Below are positions 36,895-46,797 of a DNA stretch of 64,000 nucleotides, in pieces. The notes beneath the pieces were generated by a model that searched no databases, had not been told where the DNA came from, and saw only the letters and a list, made by a program, of their open reading frames with translations. Every line of letters begins with the position of its first letter. Within the stretch, counting starts at the first letter, position 1. This DNA comes from Microbacteriaceae bacterium. Its GTDB lineage: Bacteria > Actinomycetota > Actinomycetes > Actinomycetales > Microbacteriaceae. Both the position numbers and the translations under genes were made by a program. The stretch is from contig JAODMO010000016.1 of the NCBI GenBank assembly GCA_025464995.1, positions 1 to 64,000 of the forward strand. The letters run 5' to 3'.

Positions 36895-38580
36895 ATGGCA
36901 CGGCAGACCGGCGCGGATCGCAGCGGCCAAGCGGCAGACGGCGCCGACGCCATCGTCATCGGCGCAGGGCTCGCCGGCCTCGTCGCCACCGCCGAGCTCG
37001 TGGCGGCCGGCAAGCGCGTCACCGTGCTCGAGCAGGAGCCGCAGTCGAATCTCGGCGGACAGGCGTGGTGGTCGTTCGGCGGGCTCTTCCTCATCGACTC
37101 TCCCGAGCAGCGGCGCATGGGCGTGCACGACTCCCTCGAGCTCGCCCGCCAGGACTGGTTCGGTTCCGCCGGCTTCGACCGGCCGGAGGACGCGTGGGGC
37201 AGGCAGTGGGCCGAAGCCTACCTGCAGTTCGCGGCGGGCGAGAAGCGTGCGTGGCTCAAGGAGCGCGGGGTCGGCTTCTTCCCCGTCGTGGGCTGGGCCG
37301 AGCGAGGAGGCTACGGCGCGAACGGGCACGGCAACTCGGTGCCCCGGTTCCACATCACGTGGGGCACGGGGCCGGGCGTCGTCGCACCCTTCGTGCGTGC
37401 GGTGCGCGAGGGCGTGGAGCGCGGGCTCGTGACTCTCAGGTTTCGGCATCGCGTCGACGGCTTGCTGGTGCAGGATGGCGCCGTCGTGGGCGCGAGGGGC
37501 AGCATCCTCGCCCCCGACGCCGCCGATCGCGGCGCCCCGAGCAACCGGGAGGTGGTCGGAGACTTCGCGGTGGCCGCAGGCGCCACCATCGTGACGAGCG
37601 GCGGCATCGGCGGAAACCACGCCCAGGTGCGCAAACAGTGGCCGAAGCGGCTCGGCACTCCGCCGACGCACATGCTCAGCGGCGTGCCGGCGCACGTCGA
37701 CGGCCGCATGCTCGACATCAGCGCCGAGTCCGGCGCCAACCTCGTCAACGGCGACCGCATGTGGCACTACGTCGAGGGGATCGAGAACTTCGATCCGATC
37801 TGGGCCAGCCACGGCATCCGCATCCTGCCCGGTCCCTCGAGTCTCTGGCTCGACGCCACCGGCTCCCGGCTGCCGGTTCCGTTGTTCCCGGGCTTCGACA
37901 CCCTCGGCACCCTCGAGCACATCGTCGCGACCGGGCACGACCACTCGTGGTTCGTGCTGACACAGAAGATCGTCGAGAAGGAGTTCGCGCTGTCGGGCAG
38001 TGAGCAGAACCCCGACCTCACGAACAAGGACTACCCGCTTCTCGCACGGCGCGTGCTGCCCGGTGCGCCGGGGCCCGTCGAGGCGTTCAAGGCGAAGGGA
38101 GCCGACTTCGTCGTCGCCGACACCCTCGACGAACTGCTCGCAGGCATGCAACGCCTGAGCCCGGATGTCGCGATCGACGCCGAGCTCGTGCGCAGGGAGG
38201 TCGAGGGGCGCGACCGCGAGCTCGACAACGACTTCACGAAAGACGCGCAGATCAACGCCATCCGCCAGGCGAGGCACTACCGCGGCGACAAGCTCATCCG
38301 CGTGGCGACGCCGCACAAGCTGCTCGACCCCTCGGCGGGTCCACTCATCGCGGTCAAGCTGCACATCCTCACCCGCAAGACTCTTGGCGGCATCGAGACC
38401 GACCTGGAGGGTCGAGCCGTGCGGTCGGATGGGAGCCGAATCCCCGGGCTGTACGCGGCGGGCGAGGCGAGCGGCTTCGGCGGCGGCGGGATGCACGGGT
38501 ACCGCTCGCTCGAGGGCACCTTCCTCGGCGGCTGCATCTTCAGCGGGCGCCAGGCCGGGCGAGCCGTCGCGCGTGGCTGA
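36895..38580 (+). CDS. FAD-binding dehydrogenase, KstD/fumarate-reductase-like
   Basis: A 561-residue flavoprotein. The FAD motif is VIGAGLAGLVATAELVAAG, followed by LEQEPQSNLGGQAWWSFGGL. Near the C-terminus GLYAAGEASGFGGGGMHGYR and LEGTFLGGCIFSGRQAGRA complete the flavin site. This pattern matches a large actinobacterial family annotated only as FAD-binding dehydrogenase, related to 3-oxosteroid 1-dehydrogenase and fumarate reductase flavoproteins. Substrate unknown. It is divergent from bkdA across 190 bp; GAGGGAG lies upstream of the ATG. Confidence 0.88.
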   Translation: MARQTGADRSGQAADGADAIVIGAGLAGLVATAELVAAGKRVTVLEQEPQSNLGGQAWWSFGGLFLIDSPEQRRMGVHDSLELARQDWFGSAGFDRPEDAWGRQWAEAYLQFAAGEKRAWLKERGVGFFPVVGWAERGGYGANGHGNSVPRFHITWGTGPGVVAPFVRAVREGVERGLVTLRFRHRVDGLLVQDGAVVGARGSILAPDAADRGAPSNREVVGDFAVAAGATIVTSGGIGGNHAQVRKQWPKRLGTPPTHMLSGVPAHVDGRMLDISAESGANLVNGDRMWHYVEGIENFDPIWASHGIRILPGPSSLWLDATGSRLPVPLFPGFDTLGTLEHIVATGHDHSWFVLTQKIVEKEFALSGSEQNPDLTNKDYPLLARRVLPGAPGPVEAFKAKGADFVVADTLDELLAGMQRLSPDVAIDAELVRREVEGRDRELDNDFTKDAQINAIRQARHYRGDKLIRVATPHKLLDPSAGPLIAVKLHILTRKTLGGIETDLEGRAVRSDGSRIPGLYAAGEASGFGGGGMHGYRSLEGTFLGGCIFSGRQAGRAVARG

Positions 38581-38622
38581 GACGCGCGTGGCTAGACTTT
38601 CGGCACGACCCGAGGAGGACTC

Positions 38623-39351
38623 TTGAGCGACACACAATCCGGATCACCGGCAGCCGGCTGGTACCCCGACCCCGCAGGGAGCGGCCGCACGCGCTGGTGG
38701 GACGGAAGCCGCTGGACCGAGAACTTCTCTGCGGCATCGGCCACCGCCGCACCCGCCGCGCCCGCCGCATCCGCCGTCACCCCCTCGGCCCCGTCGCCCG
38801 ACGACTCCTGGGCCGGCCGCTCCGCCGCGACACCGTACTCGAACGCCGCGCCCTACAGCGGCGCTCCGGAGTCACTCGCCGCTCCGGCGGGCACGAGCCC
38901 CTACACGCCCTGGATCTGGGCGCTCGCCCTGCTCCCCCTCGTCAACACGGTGGTCAGCATCATCCAGCTGCCCTCGATCGGTGCGGCCATCGAGTCGGCG
39001 ACACGGTCCGCATCCTCGCCGCCGCCTGCTGCCCCCATGGTCGATCTCACCAGCGCACTGCTCAGCCTGGTGCTCTTCGGCGCCGCGATGCTGTTCACCG
39101 TGCTCGACTGGCGCGCGCTCAACCGCGCGAGTGTGCCTCGGCCGTTCCACTGGGCGTGGGGCTTCTTCATGATCGTCGGTGCTCCGGTGTACATGATCGG
39201 ACGCTCCGTCGTCGTCCGACTCCGCACCGGTTCGGGGCTGGCCCCGATGTTCATCAACCTCGCCCTCATCCTTGTGAACGTGGCGATCGGCATCACGATA
39301 CTCGTGATCACATTCACGACGGTGATCCAGAACACGCCGTTCCCCCAGTAG
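38623..39351 (+). CDS. DUF2510 domain membrane protein
   Basis: A 242-residue protein beginning with a DUF2510 module (AGWYPDPAGSGRTRWWDGSR, then WTENF), an actinobacterial N-terminal motif found on many membrane proteins. An Ala/Pro/Ser-rich linker (about 40-90) precedes four hydrophobic segments (about 93-112, 140-158, 170-190 and 207-232). Function unknown. Start is TTG at 38623, chosen because GAGGAGGA lies 4-11 bp upstream and the DUF2510 motif starts soon after. Confidence 0.85.
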   Translation: MSDTQSGSPAAGWYPDPAGSGRTRWWDGSRWTENFSAASATAAPAAPAASAVTPSAPSPDDSWAGRSAATPYSNAAPYSGAPESLAAPAGTSPYTPWIWALALLPLVNTVVSIIQLPSIGAAIESATRSASSPPPAAPMVDLTSALLSLVLFGAAMLFTVLDWRALNRASVPRPFHWAWGFFMIVGAPVYMIGRSVVVRLRTGSGLAPMFINLALILVNVAIGITILVITFTTVIQNTPFPQ

Positions 39352-39376
39352 CGAGAACCCTCCGAGGGCACACCAG

Positions 39377-39659
39377 ATGCGACCCGGAATCGAGCCGATC
39401 GTGCCTCCCAGCGGTTCCGGATGTGTCGAGTGCGATGCGGCCGGCGGATGGTGGGTGCACTTGCGCCGCTGCGCGCAGTGCGGTCACATCGGGTGCTGCG
39501 ACGACTCCCCGGCACCCACGCGACGCGCCACTTCACCGAGACCGGACAACCCGTCATGCGCAGCGTCGCGCTCCGCCCGACAGCCGTCCCGGGGAGCAGA
39601 CGGCTCCCGGACCGGCCGACCGCCTCCCAGCCAACTGGCGCGAGCGGCTCCGCCCCTAG
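39377..39659 (+). pseudogene. UBP-type zinc finger protein, frameshifted
   Basis: The start is intact: an ATG followed by PGIEPIVPPSGSGCVECD and WWVHLRRCAQCGHIGCCD, the first half of an actinobacterial UBP-type zinc finger protein of about 100 residues. The frame then shifts. GTHATRHFTETGQPVMRS continues in frame 1, and a third frame supplies the usual C-terminus EQTAPGPADRLPANWRERLR and a stop at 39657-39659. The segment that normally contains the WFWDY region is missing between the second and third pieces. The zinc site is therefore broken. It sits just after the DUF2510 gene and overlaps the stop of the convergent nucleoside hydrolase gene. Confidence 0.78.
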
Positions 39660-40660
39660 CTTTCGGCGGACACCGGATCGGTCGCATCGCTCGCGCCCGG
39701 TGCACCGTCGAGGGGCTCGGTTCCGCCCGGGGTGGCCGACAGCAGTTCGAGCATGTACTCGAAGAAACGTTCGCCGTCGACCTTCTCGATCGCCGTCACG
39801 TTGTTGTCGTCGGACTGCCAGTCGAACACGGTGGCTCCGCGGGTGATGGTGCCCTCGGTCTCGACTTCGACGCGGTACCGGCGCTCGGCCGTCGCGAGGC
39901 TCGGGTCGAGCGCGAGCAGAACGGAGAGCGAGTCGCAGTGCGACGATCCGCCGAGGCCGACGCGCACGTCGAAGTCGAAGGTCGCCTGGTTCGCCCGCAC
40001 GAAGAAGCGCGAGAGTGGCGTGTCGAGGGCCGCGATGCGGTCGATACGGGCCTGGTCGAAGACAGCGTCGGTGATGGTCAGCGGATCCCAACTGATCACG
40101 ACGACATCGCGGATTCCCGCGGAGAAGACGATGTCCGCCGCCTCGGGGTCGACGTAGACGTTGTACTCCGCTGCGGGCGTGATGTTGCCGCGCGCGTTGA
40201 TCGACCCGCCCATGACGTAGAGCGTGCCCACGTTGCTCGCGAACTCCGGGTCTCGCTGCACGGCGAGGGCGATGTTGGTGAGCGGGCCGATGGCGACGAT
40301 GCGCAGCGCGCCGCGGTTCTCGCGCGCGAGGCGCACGAGGGCGTCGACGGCGTGCTCATCGGATGGCGCGTGCCCGTCGTCGGGGCGGACGAGACCGCCC
40401 ACGCCGTCGCCGTGCACGTCGCTCGCGCTGAGCCACGGGCGCTCCAGAGGGTCGCGCGCACCGAGGTACACGGGCACCTGGCCGAGGCGACCGCTCAGGC
40501 CTACGGTGAGGAATGCGTTGTCGACCTGCTGATCGAAACCGACGTTGCCCGCGACCATGGTGATGGCCAGCAGGTCGGCGCGGGGGTCGAGCAACCCGAC
40601 GAGCAGCGCGAAGCAGTCGTCTGCGGCCGTGTCGGTGTCGATGATAAGGGGAAGCGGCAC
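39656..40660 (-). CDS. Nucleoside hydrolase (IunH/RihA-like)
   Basis: A 334-residue inosine/uridine-preferring nucleoside hydrolase that releases ribose from nucleosides. The calcium-binding signature DTDTAADD spans residues 8-15. Further family elements are VAIGPLTNIALA, LYVMGGSINARGN and AEYNVYVDPEAADIVF. The C-terminal 25 residues are variable. It is divergent from a TetR gene with a perfect 14-bp palindrome in the 131-bp gap, so it is probably regulated by that protein. Confidence 0.9.
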   Translation of the reverse strand: MPLPLIIDTDTAADDCFALLVGLLDPRADLLAITMVAGNVGFDQQVDNAFLTVGLSGRLGQVPVYLGARDPLERPWLSASDVHGDGVGGLVRPDDGHAPSDEHAVDALVRLARENRGALRIVAIGPLTNIALAVQRDPEFASNVGTLYVMGGSINARGNITPAAEYNVYVDPEAADIVFSAGIRDVVVISWDPLTITDAVFDQARIDRIAALDTPLSRFFVRANQATFDFDVRVGLGGSSHCDSLSVLLALDPSLATAERRYRVEVETEGTITRGATVFDWQSDDNNVTAIEKVDGERFFEYMLELLSATPGGTEPLDGAPGASDATDPVSAES

Positions 40661-40726
40661 GGGATTCTTTTCGTTCAGGTGGAGCCACGCGCGCAGGAGC
40701 GACGGCGAAACGGCAATCCGGCCAGC

Positions 40727-40740
40727 GTACCAGTTGGTAC
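40727..40740. promoter_or_regulatory. Palindromic operator between nucleoside hydrolase and TetR genes
   Basis: GTACCAGTTGGTAC has two perfect 6-bp arms with a 2-base centre. It lies 67 bp before the nucleoside hydrolase start and 52 bp before the TetR start. Form and place are typical of a TetR operator controlling both promoters. Confidence 0.7.
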
Positions 40741-40791
40741 ACCCCGGCCCGCCCCGTACGCTGTAGACACACCAAGCTGCGGGGGCACCGA

Positions 40792-41397
40792 GTGAGTACG
40801 GAAAGACCTATCGAGGAACGCGAACGACTGCTCGAACTGACCGCGGAATACCTCCTTGAGCACGGGGTGATCGACCTGCGACTCCGCCCTCTCGGAGACG
40901 CCATCGGCTGCAGCCACCGCGTGCTGCTGTACTACTTCTCGTCGCGGGAGCAGCTCGTCTCCGAGGCCCTCGACGAGGCGACCCGCCAGGCAAGTGTCCG
41001 CGACGCGACGGTCCTCGGGCCGTCCGGCAACGGTCCGGTGTACGAGGAGCTCATCCGCGTCTGGAGGAGGCTGTCCGGCCCAGAGCTGCTGCCCGTCATC
41101 CGCCTCTTCACGCAGGTCGCGGCCATGGCCTTGCACGACGAACGGCGCCACGCCGGTTTCCTCGAGACGCTCAAGGGCGGTTGGTCGGCCGCCTACCTCG
41201 ACTTCCTGCGGGCCCGGAACCTGCCGGACGACGAGGCGATCGAGTTGTCGACCGAGATAGTGGGGATGCAACGCGGCCTCCTCTTCGAACTGGCCACCGG
41301 CGGCTCACTCGAGCTTCTCGACCGTACCTTCGCCGCGGCGGCGGAGCGCTGGAGCGAGCAGATCGACGGAGTCGCGCCGCAGCAGGCGCGCCGCTGA
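40792..41397 (+). CDS. TetR-family transcriptional regulator
   Basis: A 201-residue TetR regulator. The helix-turn-helix is in ERLLELTAEYLLEHGVIDL through GCSHRVLLYYFSSREQLVSE; the recognition helix has SHRVLLYYF where SRGTLYYHF is usual. The C-terminal ligand domain contains LLPVIRLFTQVAAMALHDER. Start is GTG at 40792. It is divergent from the nucleoside hydrolase gene, the likely target, with a palindrome at 40727-40740 between them. Confidence 0.87.
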   Translation: MSTERPIEERERLLELTAEYLLEHGVIDLRLRPLGDAIGCSHRVLLYYFSSREQLVSEALDEATRQASVRDATVLGPSGNGPVYEELIRVWRRLSGPELLPVIRLFTQVAAMALHDERRHAGFLETLKGGWSAAYLDFLRARNLPDDEAIELSTEIVGMQRGLLFELATGGSLELLDRTFAAAAERWSEQIDGVAPQQARR

Positions 41398-41445
41398 CAA
41401 CCGTCCAGCGGCCGAGACGGCCCTACTCGTGCTCAAGGACGAATC

Positions 41446-41680
41446 TCAGAGGTCGGCGCCCTCTCTCCAGCCGTGATCGATCGTTTGCGGGTGGCCGCGG
41501 CCGGGGCCGGTCACCAGCTGGGTCACTGCCGGATTCTTCTCCTGGATTCCGAACATCGCGCGCACGATCGCCGTCGGAACGGTGTCGGTCGTCGTCTCCC
41601 GAGATGAGCAGAGGCGGCCCATGCTCGTGCGTCTTCGTGTCGACCCTCGCCACCGTGAACGGGTTCAGGTTGAGCGGCCT
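41446..41680 (-). pseudogene. C-terminal fragment of an alpha/beta hydrolase
   Basis: Downstream of the 41680 gene the minus strand encodes two matching pieces of an alpha/beta-hydrolase tail. The first is LNLNPFTVARVDTK, then GPPLLISGDDD, the strand leading to the catalytic Asp. After a frameshift comes DTVPTAIVRAMFGIQEKN followed by GRGHPQTIDHGWREGADL and a stop, where GRGH contains the usual catalytic His. The N-terminal three quarters, including the nucleophile elbow, are absent. It reads as a truncated and frameshifted relic with no start. Confidence 0.7.
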
Positions 41681-42360
41681 CAGTGGGCGATGGACCACGC
41701 GCGTCGCTTGGCGAGAACGTGGCCGCGCCTCGTCGTGAGTCTCGTCCAGGGTCCGGTCTCGAAGATCTGGACCGACTCGTCTCCCGCGCCGAGGAAGCCG
41801 AGGCTGAGCGCGGCGAACCCGGCGCCCGCTGGAACGTGCTCGAGACCGACGATGGGGCGGCCCCACACCTCGGAGCGCACGCGGTGCACGATCTGCTCCC
41901 CCGTCCCGGTCGGGATCGCCGTGGCGACCTCGTCGATGCCGGCTCGGCCCACGGCGTCGAGGACGGTTCCGGATGTCGGCTCGAGAGGCGTCCACCCCCC
42001 GCGCGGCGGGGAGATCGCCGCCCACGACACCGTGTGCACCTGCATCGGCAGCGTGACGGTGACCGGAGCCGCAACATCCGTCACCTCGATCTTGCGGTTG
42101 GTCAGCCGCTGCAGCAGCGAGCCCACGGGCACCACCGCGTCGAAGGTCTCGTCTTCCGAGAGCCGGAAGGTGCGCAGCCCGAGAACGGTCGGGCTCTCGT
42201 CGAGGAGCCCGGACGGGTAGAAGACGGCGACATAGACCGCGAGAACGCCGGATGCCGCGATGAGGCGCACGGAACCGTCGTCGACACGCCCGGCGCGACT
42301 CAGGTAGGTAGTGAGGTCATCGAGCGCGAGGGAATCCTGGAGGGTGAATGCGGTGCTCAT
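41680..42360 (-). CDS. Conserved hypothetical protein
   Basis: A 226-residue soluble protein that I do not recognise. Codon use is typical. One segment is mildly hydrophobic (VRLIAASGVLAVYVAVFYPS, about residues 31-50), and the middle is rich in Val/Thr beta-type sequence. No signal peptide or catalytic motif is seen. Its ATG is only 21 bp from the ATG of the divergent thioesterase gene, so both must share a compact promoter region. The alpha/beta-hydrolase relic begins directly at its stop codon. Confidence 0.65.
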   Translation of the reverse strand: MSTAFTLQDSLALDDLTTYLSRAGRVDDGSVRLIAASGVLAVYVAVFYPSGLLDESPTVLGLRTFRLSEDETFDAVVPVGSLLQRLTNRKIEVTDVAAPVTVTLPMQVHTVSWAAISPPRGGWTPLEPTSGTVLDAVGRAGIDEVATAIPTGTGEQIVHRVRSEVWGRPIVGLEHVPAGAGFAALSLGFLGAGDESVQIFETGPWTRLTTRRGHVLAKRRAWSIAH

Positions 42361-42381
42361 CTGCGTTCTAAACTACAGGGC
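42361..42381. promoter_or_regulatory. 21-bp divergent, apparently leaderless promoter gap
   Basis: Only 21 bp separate the two divergent start codons. On the plus strand TAAACT (42369-42374) is a -10 match exactly 7 bases before the thioesterase ATG. On the minus strand the same A/T core reads TAGTTT, 9 bases before the other ATG. No ribosome site is present on either side. Overlapping -10 elements giving leaderless or near-leaderless mRNAs are inferred. Confidence 0.5.
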
Positions 42382-43251
42382 ATGACCGACCCCGTGAGCG
42401 GGCTTCTCGCCGCACTCGACCTGACCGACACCGGCGCACGAACGAGCGAAGACATCTTCACCGGAATAAGCCAGTGGCAACCGCACGGGCGGGTGTTCGG
42501 CGGACAGGTGCTCGCGCAGTCACTCGTCGCGGCGATGCGCACCATCGGTGACGACCGTTTCGTGCACTCGATGCACGGGTACTTTCTCCGGCCGGGCGAC
42601 GTCGAGCATCCCATCACCTTCTCGGTAGACCGCATCCACGACGGGCGATCGTTCTCCACCCGCCGTACGCAGGCGTACCAGGGCGGCCTGCCGATCCTGT
42701 CGATGATCGCATCGTTCCAGAGCGCCGACGAGGGCCTCGACCACCAGGTCGCCATGCCCGTCGGGCTGCCGGAGCCGGAGTCGCTGCCGAGCGCAGCCGA
42801 GACGATGGCGGGCATCGACCACCCCATCGCGGCGGCGTGGGCGAACGGACGCGCTTTCGACATGCGTCACGTGCCGTCGCCGGTGTACTTCTCCGTGGAG
42901 GGCGAGCACACACCCCACCAGGCGGTCTGGCTGAAGGCGAAGGACAGGCTGCCCGACGACGAGAACCTGCATCGAGCAGCCCTGGCCTACGCGAGCGACT
43001 ACTCGATCCTCGAGCCGATCATGCGCGGGCACGGCGTCGCGTGGGCGACTCCCGGGCTCAAGGCGGCCAGCCTGGACCACGCCATGTGGTTCCACCGCTT
43101 CGGTCGTGTCGACGAGTGGCTGCTGTACGTTCAGGAGTCGCCCACCGCCGGGGGCGGCCGCGGACTCTCCCTGGGCCGGATCTTCACGCGCGACGGCGTC
43201 CTCCTCGCCAGCGTTGCGCAAGAGGGCATGGTGCGAGTACCGTCGCGCTAG
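42382..43251 (+). CDS. tesB: Acyl-CoA thioesterase II (TesB-like)
   Basis: A 289-residue double hot-dog thioesterase that hydrolyses acyl-CoA to free acid and CoA. Family segments are visible: PHGRVFGGQVLAQSLVAA, HSMHGYFLRPGD, and VDRIHDGRSFSTRRTQAYQ in the first half, and LAYASDYSIL with LDHAMWFHRFGRVDEWLLY (catalytic Asp and neighbours) in the second. Length matches TesB. It begins only 21 bp from a divergent gene with no ribosome site, suggesting a leaderless transcript. Confidence 0.93.
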   Translation: MTDPVSGLLAALDLTDTGARTSEDIFTGISQWQPHGRVFGGQVLAQSLVAAMRTIGDDRFVHSMHGYFLRPGDVEHPITFSVDRIHDGRSFSTRRTQAYQGGLPILSMIASFQSADEGLDHQVAMPVGLPEPESLPSAAETMAGIDHPIAAAWANGRAFDMRHVPSPVYFSVEGEHTPHQAVWLKAKDRLPDDENLHRAALAYASDYSILEPIMRGHGVAWATPGLKAASLDHAMWFHRFGRVDEWLLYVQESPTAGGGRGLSLGRIFTRDGVLLASVAQEGMVRVPSR

Positions 43252-43298
43252 CCGACCCACCTGCTCTTCCGCGTTGAGCGTCGTCGTGCGTCCGGCGA

Positions 43299-43775
43299 TC
43301 AGCCGCGCTTGGTGAACTCCACCGGCGACTCCAGGTAGGGAGACCACGCCTCACGCAGGTCGTCGCCGATGCGCTGCGGCTTGCCCGTCGCCGCGGTCAC
43401 CATGACGAGCGTCGTCGCCGCACGGGTGAAGAGCACGCGCGGCTGCACCCCCTCGGGCGAGAACAGCTCGTAACAGATCTCGATGCTCGCGCCACCGATA
43501 CGCCCGATCCACAGCTCGATGTCGATCGGGGCGCGCATGTACGGGATCGGTGCCAGGTACTCGATCTCCTGGCGGGCGATGAGGCCGATTGTCTCGGCGC
43601 CGGGCCGAGCGTCGAGGATCGCCGTGGCGACCCCCGACTCGACTCCCGCGTCGGGCCGCCAGAACGCCTGGATGCGCGCCTCCTCGAGGAGGCGCAGCAT
43701 CTCGGCGTTGTTGACGTGCGCGTAGGCGTCGAAGTCCGACCAGCGCAGCGGGATGGGAATGTGGATGCGGGTCAT
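43299..43775 (-). CDS. Acyl-CoA thioesterase, 4HBT single hot-dog
   Basis: A 158-residue YbgC/4HBT-type thioesterase. IPLRWSDFDAYAHVNNAEML carries the catalytic Asp region typical of 4-hydroxybenzoyl-CoA thioesterase relatives, followed by LLEEARIQAFW. The substrate is unknown. It starts 4 bp after the ettA stop and has no separate ribosome site, so it is cotranscribed with ettA. It converges with tesB. Confidence 0.87.
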   Translation of the reverse strand: MTRIHIPIPLRWSDFDAYAHVNNAEMLRLLEEARIQAFWRPDAGVESGVATAILDARPGAETIGLIARQEIEYLAPIPYMRAPIDIELWIGRIGGASIEICYELFSPEGVQPRVLFTRAATTLVMVTAATGKPQRIGDDLREAWSPYLESPVEFTKRG

Positions 43776-43779
43776 GCGG

Positions 43780-45462
<1,683 letters not shown>

Positions 45463-45512
45463 GGCCCCATTCTACGTAAGGCCACCGGATGCCCCGTGTG
45501 AGGCGTTGCGCG

Positions 45513-46007
45513 CTACCAGTCGATCGGGCGTGTCGTGCCGACGAGGCATTTGCCCGTGCCGAGCAGGGGCGCCGCGATGGCGTTGTATCCCGCGGCCCCG
45601 GTCTGGCCGACGAGGCAGCTGCCGCCGATGCGCACCGAGAACTGGATGGCCTCTGCCGCCTCCTTGCCGATAGTGACGTCGGGCGTGACCTCGATGTCGG
45701 TCTTCGCGAAGCCCGCCCCGACCAAGTTGTCGACGATCTCCCGGCCGCTCGGCTTGGGCGTGGCCGCGACCAGGGCCCGGTTCACCGCGTCGAAGTAGTC
45801 GAGGTTGGCCGCCGCGTCGCCGGCCGGGTCGAACTTCGGTGCGGGCGGCGCGGTGGGCGCTGCGGAGGCGCCGGGTGTCTCGGTGTTGGCGCCGGTCGGC
45901 GCCGCGGGAGCAGGCGGGGAACACGCGGAGAGCCCCACCACCGTCGCCAGGGCCACAACGCCGACGATCGCGAGGCGCATCCGATTGCCGGCACCGAACT
46001 CGACCAT
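45513..46007 (-). CDS. Putative lipoprotein, DUF6993-like
   Basis: A 164-residue exported protein. The N-terminus has a hydrophobic stretch (RLAIVGVVALATVVGL) ending in the lipobox LSAC, with Cys29 as the lipidation site. A Pro/Ala/Thr-rich linker (about 30-60) leads to a C-terminal domain with two cysteines (GGSCLVGQ and GTGKCLVGT) that could form a disulfide, as in DUF6993-type actinobacterial lipoproteins. Function unknown. ATG at 46007 is chosen for the GAGGGG upstream; an internal ATG at 45980 is possible. Confidence 0.72.
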   Translation of the reverse strand: MVEFGAGNRMRLAIVGVVALATVVGLSACSPPAPAAPTGANTETPGASAAPTAPPAPKFDPAGDAAANLDYFDAVNRALVAATPKPSGREIVDNLVGAGFAKTDIEVTPDVTIGKEAAEAIQFSVRIGGSCLVGQTGAAGYNAIAAPLLGTGKCLVGTTRPIDW

Positions 46008-46076
46008 GTGCGCTGCCCCTCGGCTCACTGCAGCGCAATGTGCGCCGAGGGGATTCTACGGTGGCGGGGCGCCCGC

Positions 46077-46628
46077 TCAGAACGGCGTGACGGCGTTCTC
46101 CTCCCGGTAGTCCGCCGCTGCGCTTGCCCGCTCCACGTCGTCGTCCGCGGCGACGCCGGCCGCAGCATCCGTCAGCACACCGGGTGTCGCCCAGCCAACA
46201 GCGGGCGATGCTCCCGGAGCCGGAGCGTCGTGCCCGGCGTCCTCGTCGTGGTGGCCCGCTGCAGCCGCTGTCATGATGACTCGGGTGAACGCGGTCGTGC
46301 CCCACGTGAGGTCGTGCCCGAGCGCGTCCGCCTCCACCTCGACCGTGGTTCCCTTGCGTTCGCCTGCCTCCCACTCACGGATGCGCACGCGTCCAGAGAC
46401 GATGATCCGATCGCCGCGGACGACCGACGAGGCAGCGTTGGTGGCGAGCTGGCGGAACGTCGTGACCGTATACCAGTTGGTCTCGCCGTCGACCCAGCGA
46501 TTGCGGTTGCGGTCGAATCGGCGCTGCGTGGAGGCAAGCCGGAAGGAGGTTATGGCCAGCTCCTCCCCCGTCTTGATTACCCGCGGAATCGTCGCCACGA
46601 TTCCCGTGAGCGTGATGGTGTCGGTCAT
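46077..46628 (-). CDS. ssb: Single-stranded DNA-binding protein
   Basis: A 183-residue SSB with an N-terminal OB fold: ITLTGIVATIPRVIKTGEEL, FRLASTQRRFDRNRNRWVDG, TNWYTVTTFRQLATNAASSV and GDRIIVSGRVRIREWEAGER. The C-terminal 70 residues are acidic and low in complexity and end NAVTPF, similar in chemistry to the DDDIPF tip that recruits repair proteins. It is not next to rpsF/rpsR, so it is probably a second SSB of the SsbB type rather than the replicative copy. Confidence 0.85.
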   Translation of the reverse strand: MTDTITLTGIVATIPRVIKTGEELAITSFRLASTQRRFDRNRNRWVDGETNWYTVTTFRQLATNAASSVVRGDRIIVSGRVRIREWEAGERKGTTVEVEADALGHDLTWGTTAFTRVIMTAAAAGHHDEDAGHDAPAPGASPAVGWATPGVLTDAAAGVAADDDVERASAAADYREENAVTPF

Positions 46629-46732
46629 GGTCTTCTCCGTCCGGTGTAGGGACGGACCCCGCGAGAGCGCTCGTGCCGGGACGGCTGCCGCGGGATCCGT
46701 TGGAGACAGTGTTGCCGTGCCCTGAACGCGAC

Positions 46733-46768
46733 AAAGCCGGTCTCCCCGTTCTGTGGGAAGACCGGCTT
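46733..46768 (-). terminator. Rho-independent terminator after the 70-residue protein gene
   Basis: A perfect 10-bp stem (46734-46743 with 46759-46768) with an additional CCC/GGG pairing in the loop. On the minus strand it is followed by TTTGTCGCG. It lies 30 bp after the stop of the gene at 46798 and before the ssb promoter, so it separates the two. Confidence 0.8.
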
Positions 46769-46797
46769 CGGCTCGGTTGTGGTGGAGAGGCGCCCGC

